In this document: positions 1 to 10,734 of the stretch, piece after piece
Position numbering within the stretch: the first letter of the stretch is position 1
Layout: each line of letters begins with the position of its first letter
Assembly: GCF_024166365.1 (NCBI RefSeq)
Contig: NC_064822.1
Coordinates: 102,978,823 to 103,042,822, forward strand
Direction: 5' to 3'
Length of the DNA: 64,000 bases
Origin: Elephas maximus indicus
Taxonomy: Eukaryota; Chordata; Mammalia; Proboscidea; Elephantidae
Position numbers and translations under genes: made by a program
The notes under the pieces: model-generated
What the model was told of the DNA's origin: nothing
Seen by the model: only the letters and a program-made list of their open reading frames with translations
The model's database searches: none

Positions 1-765
1 GAGTACAATTTTTCATAGTAATCTGATATGATTCTTTTAGTATCAGTTGGGTCTGTTGTAATATCGCCCATCTCATTTCTTATTCGGGTTATTTGCTTCC
101 GCTCCTGTTTTTCTTTTGTCAGTTTGGCCAATGGTTTATCGATTTTGTTGATTTTTTCAAAAAACCAGCTTTTGGTCTTGTTAATTCTTTCAATTGTTTT
201 TCTGTTTTCTAATTCATTTAGTTCTGCTCTAATTTTTATTATTTGTTTTCCTCTGGTGCCTGAGGTTTTCTTTTGTTGCTCTCTTTCTATTTGTTCAAGT
301 TGTAGGGATAATTCTTTGATTTTGGCCCTTTCTTCTTTTTGTATGTGTGCATTTATTGATATAAATTGGTCTCTGAGCACTGCTTTCGCTGTACCCCAGA
401 GGTTCTGATAGGAAGTGTTTTCATTCTCATTGGATTCTATGAATTTCTTTATTCCATCCTTAATGTCTTCTATAATCCATTCTTTTTTCAGTTTCCAAGT
501 GTTTGATTTCTTTTCCCTGCTTTTCCTGTTATCGATTTCCACTTTTATGGCCTTAGGTTCAGAGAAGATGCTTTGTAATATTTCAATGTTTTGGATTTTG
601 CTAAGGCTTGCTTTATGACCTAATATGTGGTCTATTCTAGAGAATGTTCCATGTGCACTAGAAAAGGAAGTATTCTTGGTTGCCGTTGGGTGGAGTGTTC
701 TACATATGTCTGTGAGGTCAAGTTGGTTGATTGTGGCATTTAGATCTTCCATGTCTTTATTGAAT
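1..765 (-). mobile_element. L1 LINE fragment, antisense (ORF2 endonuclease-to-linker region)
   Basis: The reverse complement matches the ORF2 segment of the sense L1 at about 12,880-13,640; read on the + strand it gives the same antisense peptide as that copy. It is 5'-truncated where it meets RTE sequence at about 765, and its 3' part lies left of the window. Confidence 0.85.
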
Positions 766-2985
766 CTTTTGATTTCTTGACTGCTGCTTCGATCGGTGTT
801 GATTGTGGATCCAAGTAAAATGAAATCCTTGACATCTTCAATCTTTTCTCCATGTATCACTGTTGCTTATTGGTCCAGTTGTGAGGATTTTTGTTTTCTT
901 TATGTTGAGGTGTAATCCATACTGAAGGCTCTGGTCCTTCATATTCATCACTGAGTGCTTCAAGTCTTCTTCACTTTCAGCAAGCAAGGTTGTGTCATCT
1001 GCTTAATGCAGGTTGTTACTAAGTCTTCCTCCAAACCTGATGCCCCATTCTTTTTTATACAGTGCAGCTTCTCAGATTATTTGGTCAGTACACAGAATGA
1101 ATAAATATGGTGAAAGGATACAACCCTGACACACACCCCTCCTGACTTTAAACCACGCAATATCTCCTTATTCTGTTTAAACAATTGCCTCTTTATCTAT
1201 GTACAAGTTCCTCGTGAGCACAATTAACGTGTGCTGGGATTCCCTTTCTTTGCAATGTTATCCAAAATTTGTTATGATCCACACAGTAGAATGTCTTTGG
1301 ATAGTCATTAAAACACAAGGAAACATCTTTCTGGTATTCTCTGCTTTCAGCCAGGATATATCTCACATCTGCAATGATATCCCTGGTTCCATATCCTCTT
1401 CTAAATCCAGCTTGAACTTCTGGCAGTTCCCTGTCTATGTACTGCTGCAACCGCTTTTGAATTATCTTCAGCAAAATTTTTCTTGCCCTGTGGTATTAAT
1501 AACATTTGATAATTTTTGAATTTGGTTGGATCACTTCCTTGGGAATAGGCATAAATATGGATCTGTTCCAGTTGGTTGGGAACGTAGCTCTCTTCCAAGT
1601 TTCTTGCCATAGACGAGTGAGCATTCCAGTGCTGCATCTGTTTGTTGACAACATCTCAATTGGTATTCTGTCAATTCCTGGAGCCTTGTTTTTCTCCAAT
1701 GCCTTCAGTGCAGCTTGGACTTTTCCTTCAGTACCATCTGTTCTTGATCATATGCTACCTCCTGAAGTGGCTGAATGTCCACCAATTCTTTTTGTTATAG
1801 TGACTCAGTATATTCCTTCTATCTTCTTTTGATGCTTCCTGGGTCATTTAATATTTGCCCCATAGAATCCTTCAATTCTGCAACTCGAGGACTGAATTTT
1901 TTCTTCAGTTCTTTCAGCTTGAGAAATGTTGAGCCTGTTCTTCCCTTTTGGCTTTCTAACTCCAGGTCTTTGCACATGTCATTACAATATTTTGTCCTCT
2001 CGAACCACCCTTTTAAATCTTCTGATCAGCCCTTTTACTTCATCATTTCTTCCTTTTGCTTTACCTACTGAACCTTCAAGAACAAGTTTCAGAGTCTCTT
2101 CTGACATCCATTTTGTTCTTTCCTTTCTTTTTAATGACCATTTGCTTTTTTTATATATGATGCCCTTGATGCCGTTCCACAAATTGTCTGGTCTTCGGTC
2201 ATTAGTGTTCAATGTGTCAAATATATTCTTGAAATGGTCTCTAAACTCAGGTGGAATATACTAAAGGTCGTACTTTGGTTCTTGTGGACTTGTTCTAATT
2301 TTCTTCAGCTTCAAGGTGACCTTGCATATGAGCAATTGATGGTCTGTTCCACAGTTGGCCCCTGGCCTTGTTCTGACTGATGATATTGAGTTTTTCCATC
2401 ATCTCTTTCCACAGATGTAGTTGATTTGATTCCTGTGTATTTCATCCGGCGAGGTCCATGTGTATAGTCACTGTTTATGTTGTTAAAAAAAAGGTATTTG
2501 CAATTAAGAAGTTGTTGGTCTTGCAAAATTCTATCATGCGATCTCTGGCATCGTTTCTATCACCAAAGCCATATTTTCCAATTACTGAGCATTCTTCTTT
2601 GTTTCCAACTTTCACATCCCAATCACCAGTAATTATCAATGCATCCTGATTGCATGTTCGATCAATTTCAGACTGCAGAATTTGGTAAAAATTTTCAATT
2701 TTTTCATCTTTGGCCTTAGTGGTTGGCATATAAATTTGAGTAATAATCATATTAACTGGTATTCCTTATAGGCATACGGATATTATTCTATCACTAACGG
2801 CATTATACTTCAGGATAGACTTTGAAATGTTCTTTTTGACAATAAATGCAAAGTCATCCCTCTTCAAGTTGTCATTCCCAGCATAGTAGACAATATGATT
2901 GTCTGATTCAAAATGGCCAATACCAGTCCATTTCAGCTCACTAACATCTAGGATATTGACGTTTATGTGTTCTATGTCCTTTTTA
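766..2985 (-). mobile_element. RTE (BovB-like) LINE, antisense, internal part
   Basis: The minus strand encodes broken pieces of an RTE polyprotein: reverse transcriptase region at about 1190-1700 (IQAGFRRGYGTRD-like, CFNDYPKTFYCVDHNKFW in place of CFIDCAKAFDCVDHNKLW) and endonuclease region at about 2475-3000 (ELKWTGIGHFESDNHIVYY, VITGDW-type motif). Several frame breaks make it dead. The copy continues on the far side of the L1 at 5503. Confidence 0.85.
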
Positions 2986-5502
2986 TTTTTTTGTACTTTA
3001 TGTGAAAGTTTACAGCTCAAGTTAGTTTCTCATGCAAAAATTTATACACACATTGTTATGTGACCCTAGTTGCTATCCCATAACGTGACAGCATACCCCT
3101 CCTTTCCACCCCCGATTTCCTGTGTCCATTCAACCAGCTCCTATCCCTTTCGGCCTTCTCATTGTACCTCCAGACAGGAGCTGCCCATTTAGTCTCGTGT
3201 ATCTATTTGAACTAAGAAGCACACTCTTCACAAGTATCATTTTATGTCTTAAAGTCCAGTCTAATCTTTGTCTGAAGAATTGACTTCGGGAATGGATTTA
3301 TTTCTGGGTTAACAGAGTCTGAGTTAACAGGGGACCATGTTTTCTGGGGTTCCTGTAGTCTCAATCAGACCATTAAGTCTGGTCTTTTTATTACAATTTC
3401 AGTTCTGCACTCCACTTTTCTCCTGATCCATCAGGGACTCTCTTTTATGTTCCCTGTCAGGACGGTCATTGCTGGTAGCCAGGCACCATCTAGTTCTTTT
3501 GGTCTCAGGCTGATGGAGTCTCTGGTTTATGTGGCCCTTTTTGTCTCTTGGGCTAGTATTTTCCTTGTGTCTTTGGTGTTCTTCATCCTCCTTTGCTTCA
3601 GGTAGGTTGGGACCAATTGATGCAAATTAGGTGGTCGCTTTCTAGCTCTTAGGACCCCAGACGCCACACACCAAAGTATGATGCAAAGCATTTTCTTAAT
3701 AAACTTTGTTATGCCAATTGACCTAGATGTCCCCTGAAACCATGGTCCCCAGACCCCCGCCTGTGCTACTCTGTCCCTCAAAGTGTTTGGTTGTGTTCAG
3801 GAAACTTCTTAGCTTTTGGTTTAGTCCAGTTGTGCTGACTTCCCCTGTATTTGTGTTGTCCTTCCCTTCACCTAAGATAATTCTTGTCTACTATCTGGTT
3901 AGGTTTGTTATGAGTCAGAATCAACTCGATGGCACACAGTTTTGGGTTTTTTTGTTTGTTTGTTTCTAGTTAGTGAATTCCCTTCTCCCTCCCTCCCCAC
4001 CCTCATAAGCATCAAAGAATGTTTTCTTCTGTGTTTAAACCTTTTTTTGAGTTTTTTATAATAGTGGTCTCATACAATATTTGTTCTTCTGCAACTAATT
4101 TCACTCAGCGTAATGTCTTCCAGATTCATCCATATTATGTTTCTCGGATTCATTGTTGTTCTTTATCATTGGGTAGGATCCCATTGTGTGAATATACCAT
4201 AATTTGTTTATCCATTCATTTGTTGATGGGCACCTAGTTTGTTTCCATCTTTTTGCTACTGTGAGCAGTGCTGCAATGAACATGGGTGTGCATATGTCTA
4301 TTTGTGTGATGGTTCTTATTTCTCTAGGATATATTCCAAGGACTGGGATTGCTGGATCCTATGGTACTTCTACTTCCAGCATGTTAAGAAAGCACCAGAT
4401 CGATTTCCAAAGTGGTTGTACCATTTTACATTCCCATCAGCAGTGTATAAGTGTTCTAGTGTCCCCACAACCTCTCCAACATTTATTATTTTGTGTCTTT
4501 TGGATTAATGCTAGCCTTGTTGGGGTGAGATGCTATCACATTGTAGTTTCAATTTGCATTTCTCTAATGGCTAATGATCTTGAGCATTTCCTCATAGATC
4601 TTAGCTGCCTGAATGTCTTCCTTGGTGAAATGTCTGTTCATATCTTTGGCCCATTTTTTAATTGAGTTGTCTTTTTGCTGTTGAAGTTTTGCAGTATCTT
4701 GTAGATTTTAGAGATTAGGCCTTGGTCAGATGTATCATAGCCAAAATTTTTTTCCCCAGTCTGTAGGTTGTCTTTTTATTCTTTTGGTGAGCATAAGTGT
4801 TTGATTTTTAGGAGCTCCCAGTTATCTAGTTTCTCTTCTGGTGTTTGTGCATTGTTAGTTACGTTTTGTATTCTGTTTATGCCATGTATTAGGGCTTCTA
4901 GCATTGTCCATATTTTTTCTTCCATAATCTTTATCATTTTAGATTATATATTTAGGTCTTTGATCCATTTTGAGATAGTTTTTGTGCATGGTGTGAGGTA
5001 TGGGTCTCCTTTTTTTTTTGCAGACGGATAACCAGTTACGTGGTTAAGTGCTACGGCTGCTAACCAAAAGGTGCTCCTTGGAAACTTGATGGGACAGTTC
5101 TACTCTGTCCTATAGGGTCGCTATGAGTCAGAATTGACTCTACGGCAACGGGTTTGGTTTTTTTGGATTTATCCGGTTATGCCAGGACCATTTGTTAAAG
5201 AGACTGTCTTTTCCCCGTTTAATAGACTTTGGGCCTTTGTCAAATATCAGCTGCTCACAGGTGGATGAATTTACATCTTGATTCTTAATTCTGTTCCATT
5301 GATCTATGTATCTGTTGTTGTACCAGTACCAGGCTGTTTTGACTACTGTGGTGGTATAATAGACTCTAAAATCAGGTAGTGTAAAGCCTCCCACTTTGCT
5401 CTTCTTCAGTAATGCTTTACTTACCCATGGCCTCTTCCCTTTCCATATGAAGTTTGTGATTTGTTTCTCCATCTCTTTAAAAACCATTTCATTTTTTATG
5501 AT
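2986..5502 (-). mobile_element. 5'-truncated L1 LINE, antisense, inserted in the RTE
   Basis: It starts at a T-rich tract (poly-A of the minus strand) followed by the L1 3'UTR, then the ORF2 C-terminal and reverse-transcriptase regions up to about 5502, where RTE sequence resumes. Its 3'UTR tip (about 2990-3250) differs clearly from that of the L1 at 10.7-17.1 kb, so it belongs to another 3'UTR subfamily. A SINE interrupts it at 5039-5164. Confidence 0.85.
5039..5164 (+). mobile_element. Afrotherian tRNA-derived SINE, 5'-truncated, inside L1
   Basis: It runs from CGTGGTTAAGTGCTACGGCTG to CGGCAACGGGTTTGG plus a T tail and lacks the first ~12 bases of the tRNA head. The L1 target sequence GGATAACCAGTTA on the left is repeated in decayed form (GGATTTATCCGGTTA) on the right, a target-site duplication. 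Confidence 0.85.
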
Positions 5503-6010
5503 TTCCAATTTTCTTACATTCATACTTCATACATTCCATGTTCCATTAATGGGTGTTTGCAGCTGTTTCTTCTCCTTTTAAGTCATGCCACACCAGGAAA
5601 TGAAGGTCTCAAAAGCTTGTCTCCATCCATGTCCTTAAGGTCAACCCTACTTTGAGGAGGCAGCTCTTTCCCAATCCTATTTTGAGTGCCTTTTAACCTG
5701 AGGGGCTCATCTTCCGGCACTATATCAGACAATGTCCCACTGCTATTCATAAGGTTTTCACTGGCTAATTCTTTTCAGAAGTAAACCACTGGGTTCTTCT
5801 TCCTACTCTTAGCCTGGAAGCTCAGCTGAAACCTGTCCACCATGGGTGACCCTGCTGGTATTTGAATACTGGTGGCGTTGCTTCCAGCATCACAGCAACA
5901 TGCAAGCTCCCACAGTATGACAAACTGACAGAAGTGTGGCGGATGTAACACGCAACATGCAAACCCCTACAGTAGGACAAACTGACACATGCATGGATCT
6001 GGGATATAAC
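5503..6010 (-). mobile_element. RTE LINE 5' end, antisense
   Basis: Collinear with 62,250-62,700 of the better-preserved RTE copy; together with 766-2985 it forms one RTE split by the L1. It includes the RTE 5' leader (GGTTTTCACTGGCTAATTC at about 5753) and at its extreme 5' end a 57-bp tandem duplication (units starting at 5895 and 5952, both GCAACATGCAA). Confidence 0.8.
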
Positions 6011-6242
6011 TGAATAAATCGGTAACAATTCACAATTGTAATGTATCAAACTTGTGTAACATGAATGTTTTAGTAGAGAGTAAATGAAGTAACAGTAATT
6101 AAACAAACAAAAAAAAAGGGACCTGGATGGTAAGAATTTGACAGTGTTTATTCAGGACTGTTTAAGGGAAAGTTATCAGGGGATGCAAATATTCCAGCAC
6201 TACAGAAATTGATGCTATGATGAGATAGGGATTAAAAAAAAA

Positions 6243-6432
6243 TCAGTTGCCATTGAGGCAACCCCATGTGTGTCAGTACAGCTGTGCTCTACAGGGTTTT
6301 CAATGGCTAGAATCTTTTGGAAGCAGACTGCCAGGTGTTTCTTCCAAGGTGCCTTTGGGTGGGTTCACACAACCAACCATTCAGTTAGTAATTGAGCGCT
6401 TCACTGTTTGTGCCACCCAGGAGCTCCTGAAA
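6243..6432 (-). mobile_element. Old tRNA-derived SINE, antisense
   Basis: Divergent member of the long SINE subfamily: TTGCCATTGAGG, GGTTTTCAATGGCTAGAATC, GCCTTTGGGTGGGTTC and a CCACCCAGGAGCTCC end are visible in order. Confidence 0.8.
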
Positions 6433-9317
6433 CAGGGATATCTCCTTAAAAGTGAATCCTAAACTCCAAGGCCGTAATTTCCCCTTCTCCTAATTTTCTG
6501 TCCACTAAGCAACTTTTTTATTTCAAATATAGTTTTCCAGGAACGTTAATAGTTGGAAGGTGTACTCTAGCTAGCTATGGTTGACCTATCTTATGAATCA
6601 AAAATTGGATGCATAATATGATGATAGACTGATGATGGGAGAGAACATCTGAGATCTGGGCAATTCTAGAAAATATGGTATATATCTTATCCCCATCCTT
6701 CTAACAGGAGAAGCCTGAGAAGTATCCTTCAGGGCATGTCAGGGCCTCGGTGCATGAGGCCTGCAGGTGAACACAGTATGGTGACAGAGGAAGTGTGGGT
6801 TGACAAAGGCGTCTAAATATTGTCATACGAGCTAGTGCACCTAAGGCAAGCCTGAGGAGTGAGGCGCACAGCTCATTGCTTAGAGGAGCAGGGATCATAG
6901 GCGAAGCAGCAGGATGGACAGTCAAACAAGGGACAGTGCCAACAACTTCTTGAGGCAGCCATTCTAAGCCAGCAGTTGTATTTATATTCATTCCAAGTTT
7001 ATTTTCATTGCTTGTCTGGTTTAATGGGGCTGGAAAAGGACACCCTGGGCACTTGCGCCAGAGGAGAAAGCTGAAGTGTCCTGGGTTTACACTGAAGAGT
7101 TTAGGGTCCTCTGACAGGCTTCTTAAGAGAGAAGTAAGCTCTGGTTTATGTCCCTACCAATAATTCAAATAATTACCTATGGTATTGCTGGGAATCTAGA
7201 ACTTTGTCCAAAATAAACTCAGATTTCTTCAGTTGTTGAGGGTGATAGTTAGAATTCAGGGTCTAGGGTAGCTGGACTTGGCAAGGAGTGAGGAAAAAAG
7301 GATTCAACGTAAGAAGAGAGTCAGTTGAATCCAGAAGGCCATAGAGTTAAAGACCACAATTTCCCTACCTTCTATTACCTGCTGGCAGTCTTCCTATTTT
7401 CAGGAAGTCAGATAAAGATGCTCTGTCCAGAGTAGATTCAAATGGTATCTCCCCTTTTATGTCATACCCTGATACCCAACACTGAAAAGCATATTTTTTA
7501 TACTGGTCCTCAGTGCACAGGAAGGCATTTAGAATGTTCTCTTAAGATTCCCAGACCTCTCTAGGTACAAGTCAGCTTTTGGGGTTTTGGCATGAAGTCC
7601 AAGCAAACAGTAAGGGCAAAAATTACAATTATTATGAAAGAAGGCATTTCGGGAGAAGAAATGTAGGTGGATGTTTAACGAGCAGCTAGATAAGTAGTCC
7701 ACTTGAATAGAACAGCTGAGGTATTACAAGTTCCTGGTTGATACGTTCTGTCTGACCATCAACCCTTTAAGTAGTGCACAGGTACGTGAAACACACGCAG
7801 AGCTTTGAACAATGCCCTCCAAATCAGGACAAAACTAGACATTGCTGCCAGGCAGTTGAGTAGTTCAGGAAGATAGAAGATCTCTTTGACCAATGATTAC
7901 CAGAGGCTGGCCTATATAGGGGGCAACAAGGATGTTGTATGCCATGTTACTGCATCTATTTGCTACCAGTAGGATGTTGTTATGTCTATGGAATGGTTAC
8001 AGATCTATATTAAAGCCACTGTAATGTTAGTGATGCCATACCAGGACATTTAGGAATAAGAATTAGGTTAGGCAGACACCCAGGTATGACTCTAACCCAG
8101 GAGAACAGGAAATAGCATACTACAGATGACATACTGATTCAACAAATACTGAACACCTATTCCATATTAGGGACTGTTCTAGGTTCAAAGGAACCCAGGA
8201 TTGAAAAGAAAAACTCCCTGTCCTCATGAAGCTTACATTTGAATGAGGAAAGCAGACAATGAAAAAAGCGGTCATAAGTGTTATGAAGGGAAAAAAAGCA
8301 GGACAAAGAAATAGATTAACAAAGGTATTATCTTACATAGCGTGACCAGAAAAACCTGGCCAAGGGGATGATATGTAATAAGAGGTCTGAACTAACGAGG
8401 GAGAAAACCATGCTAAGATCTGGAAGGATAGCTTTCAGATAGGGAGAAGAGAAAATGCAAAAGTGAGGCAGGAACAAGTTAAGAATGCCATATTAGAGGG
8501 CCACCAAGATTCCCTTTGGACTAGAATCAGAATAGTAAATGGGCTGCAATGACTTGCTAGGTTGATGTTGTGAAACATTTGTGGCACTTGGGTATGGGTC
8601 TCTCTCTGGATTGAAACTGACCAGAACAGTCTAAACACTATTGGCAGCTTGATTTAACTTTAGGAAAGCTTCTTATCTACCCAACCATACTCTCTTCCCC
8701 AGCCCTTACATTATCCGAAGTCCATTATTTCCTTCTCCCTCTTCCCTGGCCCTTTCAAAACCCAGGTAGTCTAATCACAGCAAAAGAAAGCATCCTAAGC
8801 CAAACAGACCTAATTGCAAACTTGGTAAATCACTCATCCATTCTCAGGCCAGTGATTAAAAATATGGTTTAGTGAGTTTCCACTTAAAGACCCTGTGGCC
8901 CTTTGTTTCAGAGGAGTTCAGTTCAGACTTAGTTCTGGCCTCTCTCCTCTATTGCAGTACAATTAGAATAAAGTCATCCCTCCCTGTTTAACATTGTCTG
9001 GTGCAAGTTCTTTGGCAAAACAAATACCTATCTGACCTTCCCACTTCTGCACAACCTCTGGATCTCATCTAGACACTACCTGACTAATATATCATTTATC
9101 ATCAGTTTTCCCCACTAAAATGTAAGCTCCATGAGGACAGATCCAGGGTTTGAGCGTAAAACCATTGTCTGCAAGCATCTTTAGCTCTAGCTGGGATAGG
9201 ATGACCTCCGGAGAGAGAGGGAGTATGTTCCATACTGGAACAGCCTCCACTAGCCACTAACATTAAAGTTTCTGACACAGGGTAACTGTCTGGCTATTTC
9301 ACCTCATCTAATAATAT

Positions 9318-9356
9318 GAGCTGGAATCGACTCGAGAGCACTAGGTTTTTTTTTGG
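9318..9356 (+). mobile_element. 3' remnant of an afrotherian SINE
   Basis: Only the tail survives: GAGCTGGAATCGACTCGAGAG, followed by a T run. No tRNA head is present. Confidence 0.6.
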
Positions 9357-9405
9357 GTAACATAGGCAGGCTGAGTTTCTGGATATGTCTTAGTTGGTTG
9401 AAGTC

Positions 9406-9592
9406 AATGATTCTAAGCTCCAGACCAGCAGAAGCATAATCTGGAAACTTATTAGAAATGCAAACACTTGAGCATCACCCCAGACCTACAGAATCAGAAA
9501 CTCTGAGAGTGGGACCAAGCAACCTGTGTTGTAACAAGCCCTCCAGGTAATTCCGAGGCTTGCTAAAGTTTAAGCACCATTGTTCTAAGCTG
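9406..9592. mobile_element. MER3/MER5-type non-autonomous hAT DNA transposon
   Basis: Visible landmarks are TTAGAAATGCAAACACTTGAG, CAGACCTACAGAATCAGAAA and TAACAAGCCCTCCAGGTAAT, typical of these Charlie-derived elements. The subfamily name is from memory. Confidence 0.65.
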
Positions 9593-10734
9593 TGGAGGTC
9601 CAAGAACAGCATTTCTTAAAGAATGGCCTGCATGACTCAAAGCCTGGATGGCTTCCATGGGCTCATTTATGTCAACTAGGATCAGTTTCTTGAGAAAACT
9701 AGCTCAGGTAAGAAGCCACAGGTGACAAGATGACCCCTACTTCAGGTTAAAGGTACACTTTCAAGTTTTGCTTAGGGCAGAGGTAAAAAACAAACAAAAA
9801 AACTCTTCAGCTGAAGTATGCAGCCTCAGTCTTGGGCAAGATAAACTTTTTCTTTCCTTGAAAAAGTAAGCTTTGTGGGATATTAGATATAATCATTGTG
9901 TAAGACAATCCTGGGAGTCTTCCGCTTTAGATCCACTAACACCTTATCGCGCATAAGGAAGAAGCATTAGCTGTTTAGTAAGTATATGGTCTAAGCAATA
10001 TAACTCTAGGCTCTTAAATACTTTTTCCCAGACAGAGTAGGATGGCCCAAGAGGATATAAAAGATCGTCTCTATTAATGGAAGATGACAGAAGTGTACCA
10101 CAGGTCCACTCGTATCCTTGCATTTTTAACTGGCCAAATAGCATCTGCAAGGCTATTTTTTCCCACTCAATGTTCTTCCCAATTTAGCTGAAGTTATAAG
10201 AGCCCTGAAAGGTTCAGTTTCGTGAGACTCCAGTTTTGTGAAGCAGGACCTACAAGTCTGGGATCTCACGAAGTCAGTGTTGAATAGTGACTGCGTTCTT
10301 GGTAGAGGTGGAGCTCCCACTGATTTTCCTTCAGCAAGAGTACAGTCCTTGGATTGCTACAAAATAATAGTGTCTACATGTGGAGGATCTTGTCTCTAAC
10401 ACAAAAAGCAAGCACACCTGCTTGGAAGAAACTTGGGCTCTGGGCAGCAGTCATCATCTATACCTATCAGTCACACAATCAACGTTGGGGTAACTCTGCA
10501 TCCTAGTCTGCATAAACTACCTGAGTGTAAACGTTCTTGTCAAAGGAACAGAAAGAGTAGCAGGGGGCATGGACAATGCTGGTGGCAGATAGCCTAGATG
10601 AAGCGAAGAATATGATACCAAGGTCTTATGCTTCCAGGGAGAAGCTGTAGGCACAGGGGGCAGATAGGTGAGAAATTAATCTCTTGACATGCTCCCCCAT
10701 TTGCAGCTCAGTAAGAAGTGGTCTCAAGAGTTAC

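Larger units (their letters stand above)
6433..10734. other. Intergenic sequence with scattered old repeats, no gene seen
   Basis: No convincing coding exon. It holds old interspersed sequence: a dispersed mammalian repeat of uncertain family at about 8138-8330, L2-like sequence at about 8900-9170, a SINE tail at 9318-9356 and a MER3/MER5-type element at 9406-9592. The rest looks like ordinary unique DNA. Confidence 0.5.

Noticed and set aside
3500-4670. Open frames on the + strand of 60-150 codons
   Set aside because: They are antisense readings of the L1 3' half and have no independent support.
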